Shown: positions 8,960-17,419, counted from the first letter of the stretch. The stretch is 64,000 bases of DNA from Salinibacterium sp. G-O1 (GCF_030063305.1 NZ_JASISV010000003.1:248001-312000), one strand, 5' to 3'. The notes: generated by a model from the sequence alone, not told the origin. Program-made: numbers and translations.

Positions 8960-9807
8960 CGGTCAAGGATCGCAGCATTGTGGATGCTCCGCTGCTGCTC
9001 AATCGCTACCGCCCGCTACAGATTCTCGCCCGCGGCGGGTCGTCATCTGTCTACCGCGGACGGGACGAAATTCTCGGGCGGGACGTTGCCATCAAGCTCT
9101 TCAAGGCGGGAGCCGTCGCAGACGTCAGGACGCAAAAGGAGGAGCTGCGGCTCCTTGCGGGCCTCAGCCATCACGGCGTTGTTGCCGTCATCGACGCAGG
9201 GATCGACGACTCGACCCCCACCGATCCGCGTCCCTTCATCGTGATGGAACTCGTGCAGGGCCACACGATCCGCCAGATCATCAACAAGCGCCAACTTTCG
9301 ACGCGCGAAATCGGCGAGATCGGTTTCGAGATTGCGGAGGTTCTCGAATACATCCACTGGCGAGGAGTCATCCACAGCGACATCACGCCATCCAACATCA
9401 TGCTCGTCGACTACGGCACCCTGCATTCGCGCCCGCGGGCGAGGCTCACCGACTTCGGGATAGCCATCGACACGCTGACTCGCGAAAACCAGGTGAAGGG
9501 CCTCGCCGGCACCATCGCGTACATGAGCCCCGAGCAGGCCGTGAGCAAACCGATCACCCCCGCATCCGATATCTATTCGCTCGGACTCGTCTTGCTCGAG
9601 TGCTTCACCAACGAGTTGGCGTTCCCGGGCAGCCCGATCGAGTCGACCGCGGCCCGGTTGGCGCGTGGGCCCGAGATTCCTTCATCGGTGGATGCCGGTT
9701 TCGCGCCGGTACTCGCCGCGATGACCGAGCGTCAGCCCACAGATCGACCCACCGCTGGCGAGCTGATCGAGGCTCTGCGAAACGCTCTGCGAGTTCCGCA
9801 GGGCTAA
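8956..9807 (+). CDS. Soluble Ser/Thr protein kinase (PknB-like catalytic domain)
   Basis: 283 residues from GTG 8956, overlapping the EAL stop. Kinase motifs are in order: Gly-rich ARGGSSSVYRG (25-35), VAIK (K47), catalytic loop HSDITPSNIML (H140, D142, N147), LTDFGIA (DFG 166-168), AGTIAYMSPEQ activation/APE segment, and ASDIYSLGLV. The HRD Arg is Ser and the usual Lys after the catalytic Asp is Thr; such variants occur in actinobacterial kinases, and all core catalytic residues are present. There is no transmembrane helix or PASTA domain, so it acts in the cytosol. Coupling with an EAL protein suggests that phosphorylation and c-di-GMP turnover are linked (inference). Confidence 0.9.
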   Translation: MTVKDRSIVDAPLLLNRYRPLQILARGGSSSVYRGRDEILGRDVAIKLFKAGAVADVRTQKEELRLLAGLSHHGVVAVIDAGIDDSTPTDPRPFIVMELVQGHTIRQIINKRQLSTREIGEIGFEIAEVLEYIHWRGVIHSDITPSNIMLVDYGTLHSRPRARLTDFGIAIDTLTRENQVKGLAGTIAYMSPEQAVSKPITPASDIYSLGLVLLECFTNELAFPGSPIESTAARLARGPEIPSSVDAGFAPVLAAMTERQPTDRPTAGELIEALRNALRVPQG

Positions 9808-9813
9808 AGCTCG

Positions 9814-10062
9814 CTACAGCCCTTCGGCGTCAAAGCTCTGTTCGACGAGCGGAGTCGCGGTCTCGGCGACCTCGATCTGTGCCCACACCACTGGCATTCC
9901 GGGGGAGAACAGGATGTCCAGCCCGGGGCCACCACGCAGCGGGGGCACGGTCACGTAGCCGCCGCCGGCCTTGATCGCGTCGAGGATGCTGTTCTTCAGC
10001 GCATCGACGGGGGAAGGGAGAAAGTAGTCCTTACCGTCGACGGTAAGCCGGTGAATGATCAT
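9814..10062 (-). CDS. Small conserved protein of unknown function
   Basis: 82 residues, beginning MIIHRLTVDGKDYFLPSPVD and containing GGGYVTVPPLRG and GMPVVWAQIEV. It is a compact, soluble mixed alpha/beta protein with no cysteine. It lies tail to tail with the kinase gene (6 bp apart) and is the only minus-strand gene in the signalling block. I recognise the general sequence style of small Microbacteriaceae proteins but no named function. The start follows a weak AGG run. Confidence 0.6.
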   Translation of the reverse strand: MIIHRLTVDGKDYFLPSPVDALKNSILDAIKAGGGYVTVPPLRGGPGLDILFSPGMPVVWAQIEVAETATPLVEQSFDAEGL

Positions 10063-10212
10063 CGAGAGCCTGTCTGCTGCAGTGCGGGTTCGCCCCTCTA
10101 CGTTATCGCGATTTGAATTTCGTCTGCGACGTGACGTTATTGCCTGATCAGACCGGGTATGTTCGATAGCGTCGGCTTTTTGTGTGCCGCGAAACTTACC
10201 GGAGGTTCACCA

Positions 10213-10512
10213 GTGGGATACCTGCACTACGGCGGGGAAGAGTTTGAGTTCGATGATCGGGTTCTCACTCACCTGCAGGTCGTTATCAGCACGAAGCTGC
10301 GTCGCAAAGAGGATTTCTTCTTCACGTGGCTCGTGCCAGCGGATCGCGGAAGCGGCCGCCATGCGATCTGGATCGACAACGGTGTGCCCATCCACTTCTT
10401 CTACAGCGGGTCGCGCAATGTGGCGATCAACCGTGAATGGATCGAGTTGATGGTCGCGGGCGCCAGCAGGGCATCCGGTTTGCTGCTGGCGGATGAGCCG
10501 GCACAGCAGTGA
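10213..10512 (+). CDS. DUF7882-like small protein
   Basis: 99 residues from GTG 10213. A perfect GGAGG at 10201-10205 fixes this start rather than the ATG at 10159. The sequence VGYLHYGGEEFEFDDRVLTHL, then VVISTKLRRKEDFFFTW, resembles a family common in Microbacteriaceae (named DUF7882 to my recollection), which has a tyrosine/acidic N-terminus and a predicted lipocalin-like small fold. The function is unknown. The stop overlaps the GTG of the RsbQ-like gene by 4 bp, so it is the first gene of a three-gene coupled unit with the hydrolase and the diguanylate cyclase. Confidence 0.75.
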   Translation: MGYLHYGGEEFEFDDRVLTHLQVVISTKLRRKEDFFFTWLVPADRGSGRHAIWIDNGVPIHFFYSGSRNVAINREWIELMVAGASRASGLLLADEPAQQ

Positions 10513-11327
10513 CGATCACCCAACCGGCACCCACGAGTGCGGTGCTGCGCAACAACGTCCAGGTGTCGGGCGACCTCGATGCACGTCCCATGGTCTTTGC
10601 CCACGGCTTCGGCTGCAGCCTCGAGTCGTGGCGGGACGTCACCCCGCACTTCACCGAGTCGAACATGGTGGTCACGTTCGACCTGGTTGGCTCTGGCGGA
10701 TCAGACCTTTCTGCCTACGACCGCGGCAAGTACGACTCCCTCCATGGTTACGCCGACGACCTGATTGAGATCATCGACGAGTTGGGTCTCACCGATGTCG
10801 TGTTCGTCGGACACTCGGTGAGCGCCATGATCGGCGTGCTCGCTTCCATTCGTCGCCCCGAACTTTTCGGTGCGCTCATCCTCGTCGGCCCCTCGGCGCG
10901 CTACGTTGACGCCGACGAATATGTCGGCGGGTTCTCTCAGCCCGACATCGACGCGCTGCTCGACTCGCTCGATTCCAACTACCTCGGCTGGTCGTCCGCG
11001 ATGGCTCCGGTCATTGCGGGCAACGCCGAGCGCCCGGAGGTCGGCGAGCGTCTCACCACGAGTTTCTGCAGCGTGGATCCAGCCATCGCGAGCCACTTCG
11101 CCCGCGTCACGTTCCTCTCCGATAACCGGGACGACCTCGCGCGGGTTTCAACTCCGACGCTCGTGCTGCAGTGTTCCGACGACGTGATCGCGCCGCTGCC
11201 GGTCGGCAACTTCGTGAACGAGCACATCCCGGGAAGTCGCATGGTCGTTATGGCGGCCCGTGGCCACATGCCGAACCTGTCAGATCCAGACGAGCTTGCG
11301 GGAGAGATCCAGGCTTTCCTGTCGTGA
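10509..11327 (+). CDS. RsbQ/KAI2-like alpha/beta hydrolase
   Basis: 272 residues from GTG 10509. It matches the RsbQ family closely: AHGFGCSLESWRDVTPHF, DLVGSGGSD, the nucleophile elbow FVGHSVSAMIGVLASIRRPE (S103), LVGPSARY, LVLQCSDDVIAP (acid D224 or D225) and AARGHMPNLSDP (H253). In Bacillus subtilis RsbQ acts with the PAS domain of RsbP to signal energy stress; plant KAI2/D14 are homologous hormone receptors. Here the stop overlaps the start of a PAS-GAF-GGDEF protein instead of a PP2C phosphatase, so the output would be c-di-GMP (inference). All three triad residues are intact. The cap region, with many aromatic and small residues, should form the ligand pocket. Confidence 0.88.
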   Translation: MTITQPAPTSAVLRNNVQVSGDLDARPMVFAHGFGCSLESWRDVTPHFTESNMVVTFDLVGSGGSDLSAYDRGKYDSLHGYADDLIEIIDELGLTDVVFVGHSVSAMIGVLASIRRPELFGALILVGPSARYVDADEYVGGFSQPDIDALLDSLDSNYLGWSSAMAPVIAGNAERPEVGERLTTSFCSVDPAIASHFARVTFLSDNRDDLARVSTPTLVLQCSDDVIAPLPVGNFVNEHIPGSRMVVMAARGHMPNLSDPDELAGEIQAFLS

Positions 11328-12709
11328 CGACCGACGTGTCGTTCGAGGAGCTGTACCAAAATGCGGCGTGCGGTCAGTTGTTGACGGATGCCAGCGGCAT
11401 CATCACCATCGTCAACGAGACGTTCCTCAACTGGAGTGGACGATCGCGCGCCGAGGTTGTGGGTGTGCAGTTTCGTGACCTCCTCACGCGCGGAAGCCTG
11501 CTGTTTTACGAGACGCGTTACCTGCCGGTGTTGCGCCTCAGCGGTGAGGTTCGAGAGGTTGCCCTCGAACTGAGCAAGACCGACGGATCTGTGCTGCCCA
11601 TCCTCGTCAACGCGATCGAGGTGGGAGGATCGACCAGGATCGCCGTCTTCGATTCAACCCAGCGGCAGGATTACGAGCGAGCACTGCTTGCTGCTCGCCG
11701 CGCCGCTGAGGTCTCCGAGGCCCGGGTTCGCGTGCTTCAGGACGTGTCGACCGCCTTCTTTGCGACCTCGACCGAGGAGTCCCTCGCCGAAGCATTGCTG
11801 GGGATCGCCCGTGACGCTTTCAGCGCAACCGACGGTGCGGTCGTTCTGGTCGATGGCGCGGGGTCGCTGCGCATCGTGGCTGGTGCACACCTGCTTGAGC
11901 CGTTGGTTGGGGTGTGGGTCGGGCGTCCCAACCCCACTAAGCCCTCGGCCGAGCAGCTGACGGTAGTCGCAAACCTGCGCGAGGCGGAGGCGCTGTTTCC
12001 CGCGGCAGCCGACATCCTCCGGTCTATCCGGATGGAGGCGCTCACCGCGACGCCGCTCATCGGCGCGAATGGTTCACTCGGTTCCCTGGTGCTGTTGTTC
12101 GGCCGCGAGAGAACGTTCGATGAATCGACCCTCGAGTTGCACCGCGCGCTGGCTCGACAGGCCTCACAGGTTTTCGAGCGCATCCAGCTCCAAACGGAGC
12201 TTGAGCAGATGGCGCTCCACGATCAGCTCACCGGCCTCGCAAACCGAAACCTCCTGCGAGAGCGGCTGTCGCACGCACTTTCGCAGGCCGACCGCACCGG
12301 GCGTGCGATGTCGGTGATCTTTCTCGATCTGGACGGCTTCAAGCCGGTCAACGACGAACTGGGGCATCGTGTCGGAGATGCAGTTCTGCAGATTGTTGCC
12401 AAGCGTGTGCACGGCGTCGTGCGCGAAGCAGACATTGTGGGCCGCTTCGGCGGCGATGAGTTTCTGATCGTCTGCGAAGAAGCGGACGTGGATGTCGCCA
12501 ACCTCATTGCCGAGCGCGTGGTCAGTGCCATCGCTCAACCGATGACGGAATTGCCGGGCGACAGAACGATCAGTGCCAGCGTCGGCGTCGCCTGCTTTAT
12601 GCCAGGTGACCTCGTACCGACCGGCGATGCTCTCGTACGAGCGGCTGACGCGGCCATGTACGCCTCGAAATCCGCGGGTTCGGGCCGAATCACCGCTGTG
12701 CGCGTCTAG
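11324..12709 (+). CDS. PAS-GAF-GGDEF diguanylate cyclase
   Basis: 461 residues from GTG 11324, overlapping the RsbQ-like stop (GTGA). PAS is at ~5-120 (YQNAACGQLLTDASGIITIV and GSLLFYETRYLPVL, like the RsbP-type PAS), with a short coiled linker ~115-140, GAF ~140-285, and GGDEF ~290-461. The active site is GRFGGDEF (376-380), with R367-E-A-D370 exactly five residues before it, which is a product-inhibition I-site. HDQLTGLANR and FLDLDGFKPVND are also canonical, so it should be an active, feedback-inhibited enzyme making c-di-GMP. It is cytosolic, with no transmembrane helix. Gene order implies that the PAS domain is the partner of the upstream hydrolase. Its tail overlaps the cupin gene by 4 bp. 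Confidence 0.93.
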   Translation: MTTDVSFEELYQNAACGQLLTDASGIITIVNETFLNWSGRSRAEVVGVQFRDLLTRGSLLFYETRYLPVLRLSGEVREVALELSKTDGSVLPILVNAIEVGGSTRIAVFDSTQRQDYERALLAARRAAEVSEARVRVLQDVSTAFFATSTEESLAEALLGIARDAFSATDGAVVLVDGAGSLRIVAGAHLLEPLVGVWVGRPNPTKPSAEQLTVVANLREAEALFPAAADILRSIRMEALTATPLIGANGSLGSLVLLFGRERTFDESTLELHRALARQASQVFERIQLQTELEQMALHDQLTGLANRNLLRERLSHALSQADRTGRAMSVIFLDLDGFKPVNDELGHRVGDAVLQIVAKRVHGVVREADIVGRFGGDEFLIVCEEADVDVANLIAERVVSAIAQPMTELPGDRTISASVGVACFMPGDLVPTGDALVRAADAAMYASKSAGSGRITAVRV

Positions 12710-13200
12710 CTCCGCACCTCCGCCGACAGGAATGGTGGCGGGCCGACAAGTCTCATGGTGCCGGAGGCAATGGCCGCCTGCCTGATGCGATCGAAGTCGA
12801 CGGGGGCCGCGGGTTGCCCATCGAGCGCAGGTTCGCTTGCCATCCGGTAGAAGTTCTCGCCGCCGCCAGGGGTGTGCAGGCACAGCATCCGCGCCCCATT
12901 CGGCCCGGCCAGAAATGCATGTGGTGTGTTGCGGGGGATGACCGCTACGCCGCCGGCCCGCAGCTCGCTTTCGGCACCATCGACATGCAGGAGTATCGAT
13001 CCCGCCAGCAGATAGAAGGTCTCTTCGGCCTCCGGATGCGTGTGCAGCGGGGTGGGCTTTCCGGGCTCCACCTCGTCTTCGAACATGAGGAACCCCTTGT
13101 TCACCTCATCTTCGCGTACGAGCCAGGTGTGCAGCCCTCCGCCGGAAAACCAGCGGCGCTCTGCTTCGTCAGCATTTCGGATCAAGGACGTGGTTGTCAT
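12706..13200 (-). CDS. Cupin-domain protein
   Basis: 164 residues. The double cupin motif is PGKPTPLHTHPEAEETFYLL (metal ligands H, H, E) followed by GGVAVIPRNTPHAFLAG with the final His. Single-domain cupins of this kind are quercetin-dioxygenase-like or isomerase-like; the substrate is unknown. The gene is divergent from the TetR gene, and the 52 bp between them contains a perfect palindrome, so it is almost certainly repressed by that regulator. Its 3' end overlaps the GGDEF gene by 4 bp on the opposite strand. Confidence 0.85.
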   Translation of the reverse strand: MTTTSLIRNADEAERRWFSGGGLHTWLVREDEVNKGFLMFEDEVEPGKPTPLHTHPEAEETFYLLAGSILLHVDGAESELRAGGVAVIPRNTPHAFLAGPNGARMLCLHTPGGGENFYRMASEPALDGQPAAPVDFDRIRQAAIASGTMRLVGPPPFLSAEVRS

Positions 13201-13213
13201 GGGATGCCCATCT

Positions 13214-13239
13214 CGTTATGGGACACTAGTCCCATAACG
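13214..13239. promoter_or_regulatory. Perfect palindromic operator between cupin and TetR genes
   Basis: Arms CGTTATGGGAC and GTCCCATAACG are exact reverse complements of 11 bp separated by ACTA. The site is 14 bp from both start codons and fills the core of the divergent promoter region, which is the normal position and size for a TetR-family dimer site controlling its own gene and the neighbour. Confidence 0.85.
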
Positions 13240-13252
13240 AAACTACGGTACC

Positions 13253-13894
13253 GTGAGTATCGTGTCAACGAAATATCATGAGACTGGTCGCGCCGGGCAG
13301 AAGAGCCGCACACGATCGGCGCTGATCGCCTCGGCGCGCGAACTTGTCGCCCGGGCGGGGCGCCCACCGACGGTAGCCGAAGCCGCGGAGGCCGCGTCGA
13401 TTTCCCGAACGACTGCCTACCGCTACTTTCCGACGCAGCGCTCCCTATTGATTGCGGCGCATCCTGAGACAGAGGCGACCTCGATGCTGCCCTCCAACAT
13501 CGGGGACGATCCCGAGCAGAGGCTGGAGGCTGCTGTGCGGGGCTTCCTCGCCATGGTGATCGACACCGAGGCGCAACAGCGGACGATGCTGCGGCTCTCG
13601 CTGGAAGCCGACGCGACACTGCGGGATCTTCCTCTGCGTCAGGGTCGGGCGATCGGCTGGTTCACAGAGGCGCTTGATCCGCTCATCCCGCAGCTCGGAG
13701 TCGACGGCGTGCACAAGGTCGCCGTCGGGGTGCGTGCTGTGGCGGGTATCGAGGCACTGGTCTGGTTGGTCGACATCGCGGGGATGACCAAGGGCGACGC
13801 GGTCGAGCAGATGGTGTGGTCATCCATCGCGGTGCTTCGGCGCGCGCTTTCAGAATCGCCCGCATCGCAGGTTCAGACTCGACGCCGGCTCTAA
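13253..13894 (+). CDS. TetR-family transcriptional regulator
   Basis: 213 residues from GTG 13253. The N-terminal helix-turn-helix reads RSALIASARELVARAG, then VAEAAEAASISRTTAYRYF, the classical TetR pattern ending in a Tyr-rich recognition helix. The C-terminal ligand domain is not assignable. It probably binds the 26 bp palindrome immediately upstream, repressing itself and the divergent cupin gene; the inducer may be the cupin enzyme's substrate (inference). The 3' end overlaps the universal stress gene by 4 bp. An in-frame GTG at 13262 is an alternative start. Confidence 0.88.
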   Translation: MSIVSTKYHETGRAGQKSRTRSALIASARELVARAGRPPTVAEAAEAASISRTTAYRYFPTQRSLLIAAHPETEATSMLPSNIGDDPEQRLEAAVRGFLAMVIDTEAQQRTMLRLSLEADATLRDLPLRQGRAIGWFTEALDPLIPQLGVDGVHKVAVGVRAVAGIEALVWLVDIAGMTKGDAVEQMVWSSIAVLRRALSESPASQVQTRRRL

Positions 13895-14334
13895 GAGTCG
13901 CGGTCGCGCACGATCAGCACCGGGCAGTGTGCGTGCTGTGCGCAGGCCGAGCTCACCGATCCCATGAGCATGCCGACGAACCCGCCGTGCCCGCGGCTGC
14001 CCAGCACGAGCATCTCGGCCCGCTTGCTCTCATCGAGGAGGACTCGGGACGGGAGCCCCTCGACTGCAGCGCTGGTGAGGTGCGGGGGAGGATCGCCATG
14101 AAACGCCCTCTCGAGCGTCGTCGAAAGGATCTCCCGGGCATCTCTTTCGGGAGACCAGCCGTTCATCGCGTATCCGCCGTCGAGCGTGGTGGGGTGACTC
14201 CAGGTCGTGACAACGCGTAGCGGCAGGTCCAAAGCCTTCGAGAGCCTGACGCCCTGATGCAGCGCAGCAAGCGACGCGTCAGACCCGTCGACACCGACGA
14301 CGATGGGCAGTGCGGTCGTGTTTTCCATAGACAC
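13891..14334 (-). CDS. Universal stress protein, UspA family
   Basis: 147 residues. It begins with the family's PIVVGVDGSDASLAALHQGV and ends with the ATP-binding signature VLGSRGHGGFVGMLMGSVSS followed by CPVLIVRD. ATP binding (Gx2Gx9G-S/T) is therefore expected. It lies divergent from the transhydrogenase operon; the ~150 bp spacer carries the promoters for both. A second Met at residue 3 may be the true start. The cellular role is stress survival by unknown means. Confidence 0.9.
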   Translation of the reverse strand: MSMENTTALPIVVGVDGSDASLAALHQGVRLSKALDLPLRVVTTWSHPTTLDGGYAMNGWSPERDAREILSTTLERAFHGDPPPHLTSAAVEGLPSRVLLDESKRAEMLVLGSRGHGGFVGMLMGSVSSACAQHAHCPVLIVRDRDS

Positions 14335-14487
14335 AGCATGCGCGCGCTGTGACGGGCATCGCTAGGGCCGAAAGTCACAATCCCCGACCGAAATGCCCTG
14401 TTTACCGGCTGTTTCCTCATGATACTGTCCAGCTAACCGGTCACATCGTCAGTGGCGGAGCCCGCGTGGATCAGACAAAGGAAACCA

Positions 14488-15684
14488 ATGGCTGAAGGCA
14501 CCCCACTTTCTGTCGGTGTTAGTGCCGAACACGACGCTCGCGAACATCGCGTTTCGCTTGACCCCTCCGCGGTCGCCAGTCTCGTGAAGAGCGGTTATAG
14601 CGTGGTGGTGCACAGCGGGGCTGGTGTGCCCGCCAGCTTTTCAGACCAGTCCTATGTGACGGCAGGTGCGTCGCTCACCGCTGAGGCAAACGTGCAGCAG
14701 GTCAGCGACATCCTGCCGCTTCTTGCGCTGCCGACGGGTGCCGTGATCGACGCGCTGCGGCCGGGGCAGCTGCTCGTCGGTCTCGTCGATCCTGCCAACA
14801 ACCTCGAGGCCATCGCGGCGCTGGCTCGGCGGGGAGTCACCGTCGTTGCCCTCGATCTCCTTCCCCGCACCCTCAGCCGGGCGCAGGCGATGGATGCGCT
14901 GAGCTCCCAGTCGAGCGCCGCAGGCTATCGGGCGGCGATCGTCGCCGCCGATCGATTCGGTCGGTACCTGCCCATGATGATCACGGCGTCGGGCACCGCA
15001 ACTCCCGCAAAAGTGATTGTGATCGGCACGGGGGTGGCCGGACTTCAGGCCATCGCCACCTCCCGGCGTCTCGGCGCTGTCGTCACGGGCTACGACGTTC
15101 GCCCCGCCTCGCGGTCCGAGGTCGAGTCGCTCGGGGCGCGCTTCCTGACCTCGTCTGTCGCAACCGGCGCGGGGGAGGGTGGATATGCTCGCGCGTTCAC
15201 CGAAGCCGAGCAGGCCATCCAACAGCAGGAACTGGCATCGGCGCTGCCCGGCTTCGACATCATCATCACCACGGCCAGGGTTCCCGGCCGCACGCCGCCA
15301 GTGTTGGTGTCGGAAGAGACGCTTGCGAGCCTGAAGCCCGGATCGGTCTGCATCGACCTCGGGGCCAGCGACCGTGGCGGAAACGTTGTCGGGTCGGTCG
15401 ACGGTGAGACGGTCACCACCGCGAACGGCGTCACCATCGTCGGCGCCGGCAACCTCGCCGCAGACCTCCCCACCTCCTCGTCAGAGATGTACGGCCGCAA
15501 CATCGTTGCCGCGCTCACCTCCGTGGCGCCGTCAGGGCAGATCGTCATCGATCCGACAGACGAGATCCACCGTGCGATCGTCGTCTGCCACGGCGGCGAG
15601 GTCACCAACGTGGCCATCCGCGCAGCCCTCAACCTCGACCCGCTGCCCACAGAAGCTTCAACGACGAAACCACAGGTGGCATGA
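14488..15684 (+). CDS. pntAA: Proton-translocating NAD(P) transhydrogenase, alpha subunit part 1
   Basis: 398 residues. This is domain dI, which binds NAD(H): SVGVSAEHDAREHRVSLDP, the RQD-like loop region SSQSSAAGYRAAIVAADRFG, and the Rossmann VIVIGTGVAGLQAIATSRRLGA. I chose ATG 14488 because GACAAAGG lies just before it; the in-frame ATG at 14452 lacks both similarity and a ribosome site. The soluble dI is a separate chain, as in Rhodospirillum and many actinobacteria. The stop overlaps the start of part 2 by 4 bp. Confidence 0.93.
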   Translation: MAEGTPLSVGVSAEHDAREHRVSLDPSAVASLVKSGYSVVVHSGAGVPASFSDQSYVTAGASLTAEANVQQVSDILPLLALPTGAVIDALRPGQLLVGLVDPANNLEAIAALARRGVTVVALDLLPRTLSRAQAMDALSSQSSAAGYRAAIVAADRFGRYLPMMITASGTATPAKVIVIGTGVAGLQAIATSRRLGAVVTGYDVRPASRSEVESLGARFLTSSVATGAGEGGYARAFTEAEQAIQQQELASALPGFDIIITTARVPGRTPPVLVSEETLASLKPGSVCIDLGASDRGGNVVGSVDGETVTTANGVTIVGAGNLAADLPTSSSEMYGRNIVAALTSVAPSGQIVIDPTDEIHRAIVVCHGGEVTNVAIRAALNLDPLPTEASTTKPQVA

Positions 15685-16001
15685 TGCAGGCGCTTTTCGG
15701 AAACCTCGCGATCTTCGTTCTCGCCCTGCTGGTGGGAGTCGAAGTCATCGGAAAGATCCCGTCGACCCTTCACACACCGATGATGTCCGGCGCCAACGCG
15801 ATCCACGGCGTCGTCGTCGCTGGCGCGGTCGTCACGGCCTCGCTAGCTAACAGCCCGGTCGGGTACGTTCTGACGTTCATCGCCGGGGCGCTCGCCGCGG
15901 CAAATGTGTTCGGCGGTTACGTCGTGACCGACCGCATCCTGAAAATGTTCACGAAGCCCAAAGGTCCGGCAGCTGTCGCGACCGGTAAGGACGAATCATG
16001 A
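15681..16001 (+). CDS. pntAB: NAD(P) transhydrogenase, alpha subunit part 2
   Basis: 106 residues with three to four membrane helices. The conserved LHTPMMSGANAIHGVVVAGA stretch marks the membrane domain (dII) N-terminal half. It starts at ATG 15681 overlapping the previous stop, and its own stop overlaps the beta-subunit start. With the beta subunit it forms the proton channel. Confidence 0.93.
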   Translation: MMQALFGNLAIFVLALLVGVEVIGKIPSTLHTPMMSGANAIHGVVVAGAVVTASLANSPVGYVLTFIAGALAAANVFGGYVVTDRILKMFTKPKGPAAVATGKDES

Positions 16002-17419
16002 CCGGGTTCGAGTTCGCGGTGGGGTTGCTCTACCTGGCGTCCGCGAGCCTGTTTGTGGTGGGACTGCACCAGATGCGCGCTCCGTCGACCGCGCGAACCG
16101 GCAACCTGATCTCGGCGGGGGGAATGGTGATCGCCGTGCTGACGACGGTCGTCTATTCGCTCGTCGCGGCCGGGGGTGACTGGATCGCGTGGGTGGCCCT
16201 GGCCGCGGGATCGATTGTCGGCGCCGTCTTCGGAGTGAGTCAGGCGCGCACGATCAGGATGACGGCCATCCCTCAACTGGTGAGCGTCTTCAACGCGGTC
16301 GGTGGTGGAGCGGCCGCGGCCGTCGCGTTCGCCGCGTTCGTGCTGCCGACAACCAACGCCCGGCTTGAGCTGACGGTGTCGATTCCCGTCACGCTCGATG
16401 TGCTGATCGGCTCGGTCACCTTCTCTGGTTCGTTGATCGCTGCGGCGAAACTTCAGGGAATCATTTCTGGCAAACCCGTCACGTTCCGCGGCGCTGCCGT
16501 CGTGAATGTGATTGTTGCCCTCATCGCGATCGCGTCGGGTGTTGCCGCGATCGTTTTGCCGCGCAACACCGCCCTGCTGGTGGTGATGCTCGTCGCGTCG
16601 CTTGCCCTGGGAGTGCTCATGGTGCTTCCGATCGGCGGGGCGGACGCGCCGGTGGTCGTCTCGCTCCTCAACGCCTTCACGGGTCTCGCCGTCGCGATGG
16701 CCGGATTTGCGATCGACAACCAGGCCCTCATCATCGCTGGCGCCCTCGTCGGCGCCGCCGGCACGATCCTGACGCTGCAGATGGCCGCAGCGATGAATCG
16801 CTCGGTGCTGTCGATCATCCTGGGCGGTTTCGGCACCGGCGATGCCGAGGTTGGTGCAGGCTCAGACGACGACGACCTCAGCCAGATCAGAAGTCTGAGC
16901 AGCGACGATGTCGCGATCCAGCTGGCCTACGCGCGGCACGTGCTCATCGTTCCGGGCTACGGTCTCGCTGCCGCGCAGGCACAACACGAGGTCGCAGCCC
17001 TTGCCGCGCTTCTGATCGCTCACGGCGTCGATGTGAAATACGCCATCCATCCGGTCGCTGGCAGGATGCCGGGCCATATGAACGTGCTGCTCGCGGAGTC
17101 CAACGTGCCCTACGAGCAGATGCTGCAACTCGACGACGCAAACGCCGCCTTCGACAATTGCGACGTCGCCCTCGTCATCGGAGCCAACGACGTGTGCAAT
17201 CCCGACGCCCGCACGCCGGGAAATGTGGTGTCGGGGATGCCGATCCTCGACGCCGACCACGCGAAAGCAGTCGTCGTGATCAAGCGATCGATGCGACCGG
17301 GGTATGCCGGAATCAACAACCCGTTGTTCACAAACCCCAAAACCGGGATGTTCTTCGCCGATGCGAAGAAGGGTCTCGCTGACATCACCGCGTCTGTCAA
17401 GGAGTATGTTTCCGCCTGA
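15998..17419 (+). CDS. pntB: NAD(P) transhydrogenase, beta subunit
   Basis: 473 residues. The N-terminal two-thirds holds eight to nine membrane helices (IPQLVSVFNAVGGGAAAAVA, SGSLIAAAKLQGIISGKP). The C-terminal NADP(H)-binding dIII carries VLIVPGYGLAAAQAQHEVAAL, HPVAGRMPGHMNVLLAE, GANDVCNPDAR and KRSMRPGYAGINNPLF, all diagnostic. The complex couples inward proton flow to NADPH formation from NADH. This fits the redox genes that follow. Confidence 0.95.
   Translation: MTGFEFAVGLLYLASASLFVVGLHQMRAPSTARTGNLISAGGMVIAVLTTVVYSLVAAGGDWIAWVALAAGSIVGAVFGVSQARTIRMTAIPQLVSVFNAVGGGAAAAVAFAAFVLPTTNARLELTVSIPVTLDVLIGSVTFSGSLIAAAKLQGIISGKPVTFRGAAVVNVIVALIAIASGVAAIVLPRNTALLVVMLVASLALGVLMVLPIGGADAPVVVSLLNAFTGLAVAMAGFAIDNQALIIAGALVGAAGTILTLQMAAAMNRSVLSIILGGFGTGDAEVGAGSDDDDLSQIRSLSSDDVAIQLAYARHVLIVPGYGLAAAQAQHEVAALAALLIAHGVDVKYAIHPVAGRMPGHMNVLLAESNVPYEQMLQLDDANAAFDNCDVALVIGANDVCNPDARTPGNVVSGMPILDADHAKAVVVIKRSMRPGYAGINNPLFTNPKTGMFFADAKKGLADITASVKEYVSA

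Noticed and set aside
9370-9410. Kinase called inactive because HRD reads HSD
   Set aside because: The catalytic Asp, Asn, DFG and Lys are all present; HxD variants are common in actinobacterial kinases.
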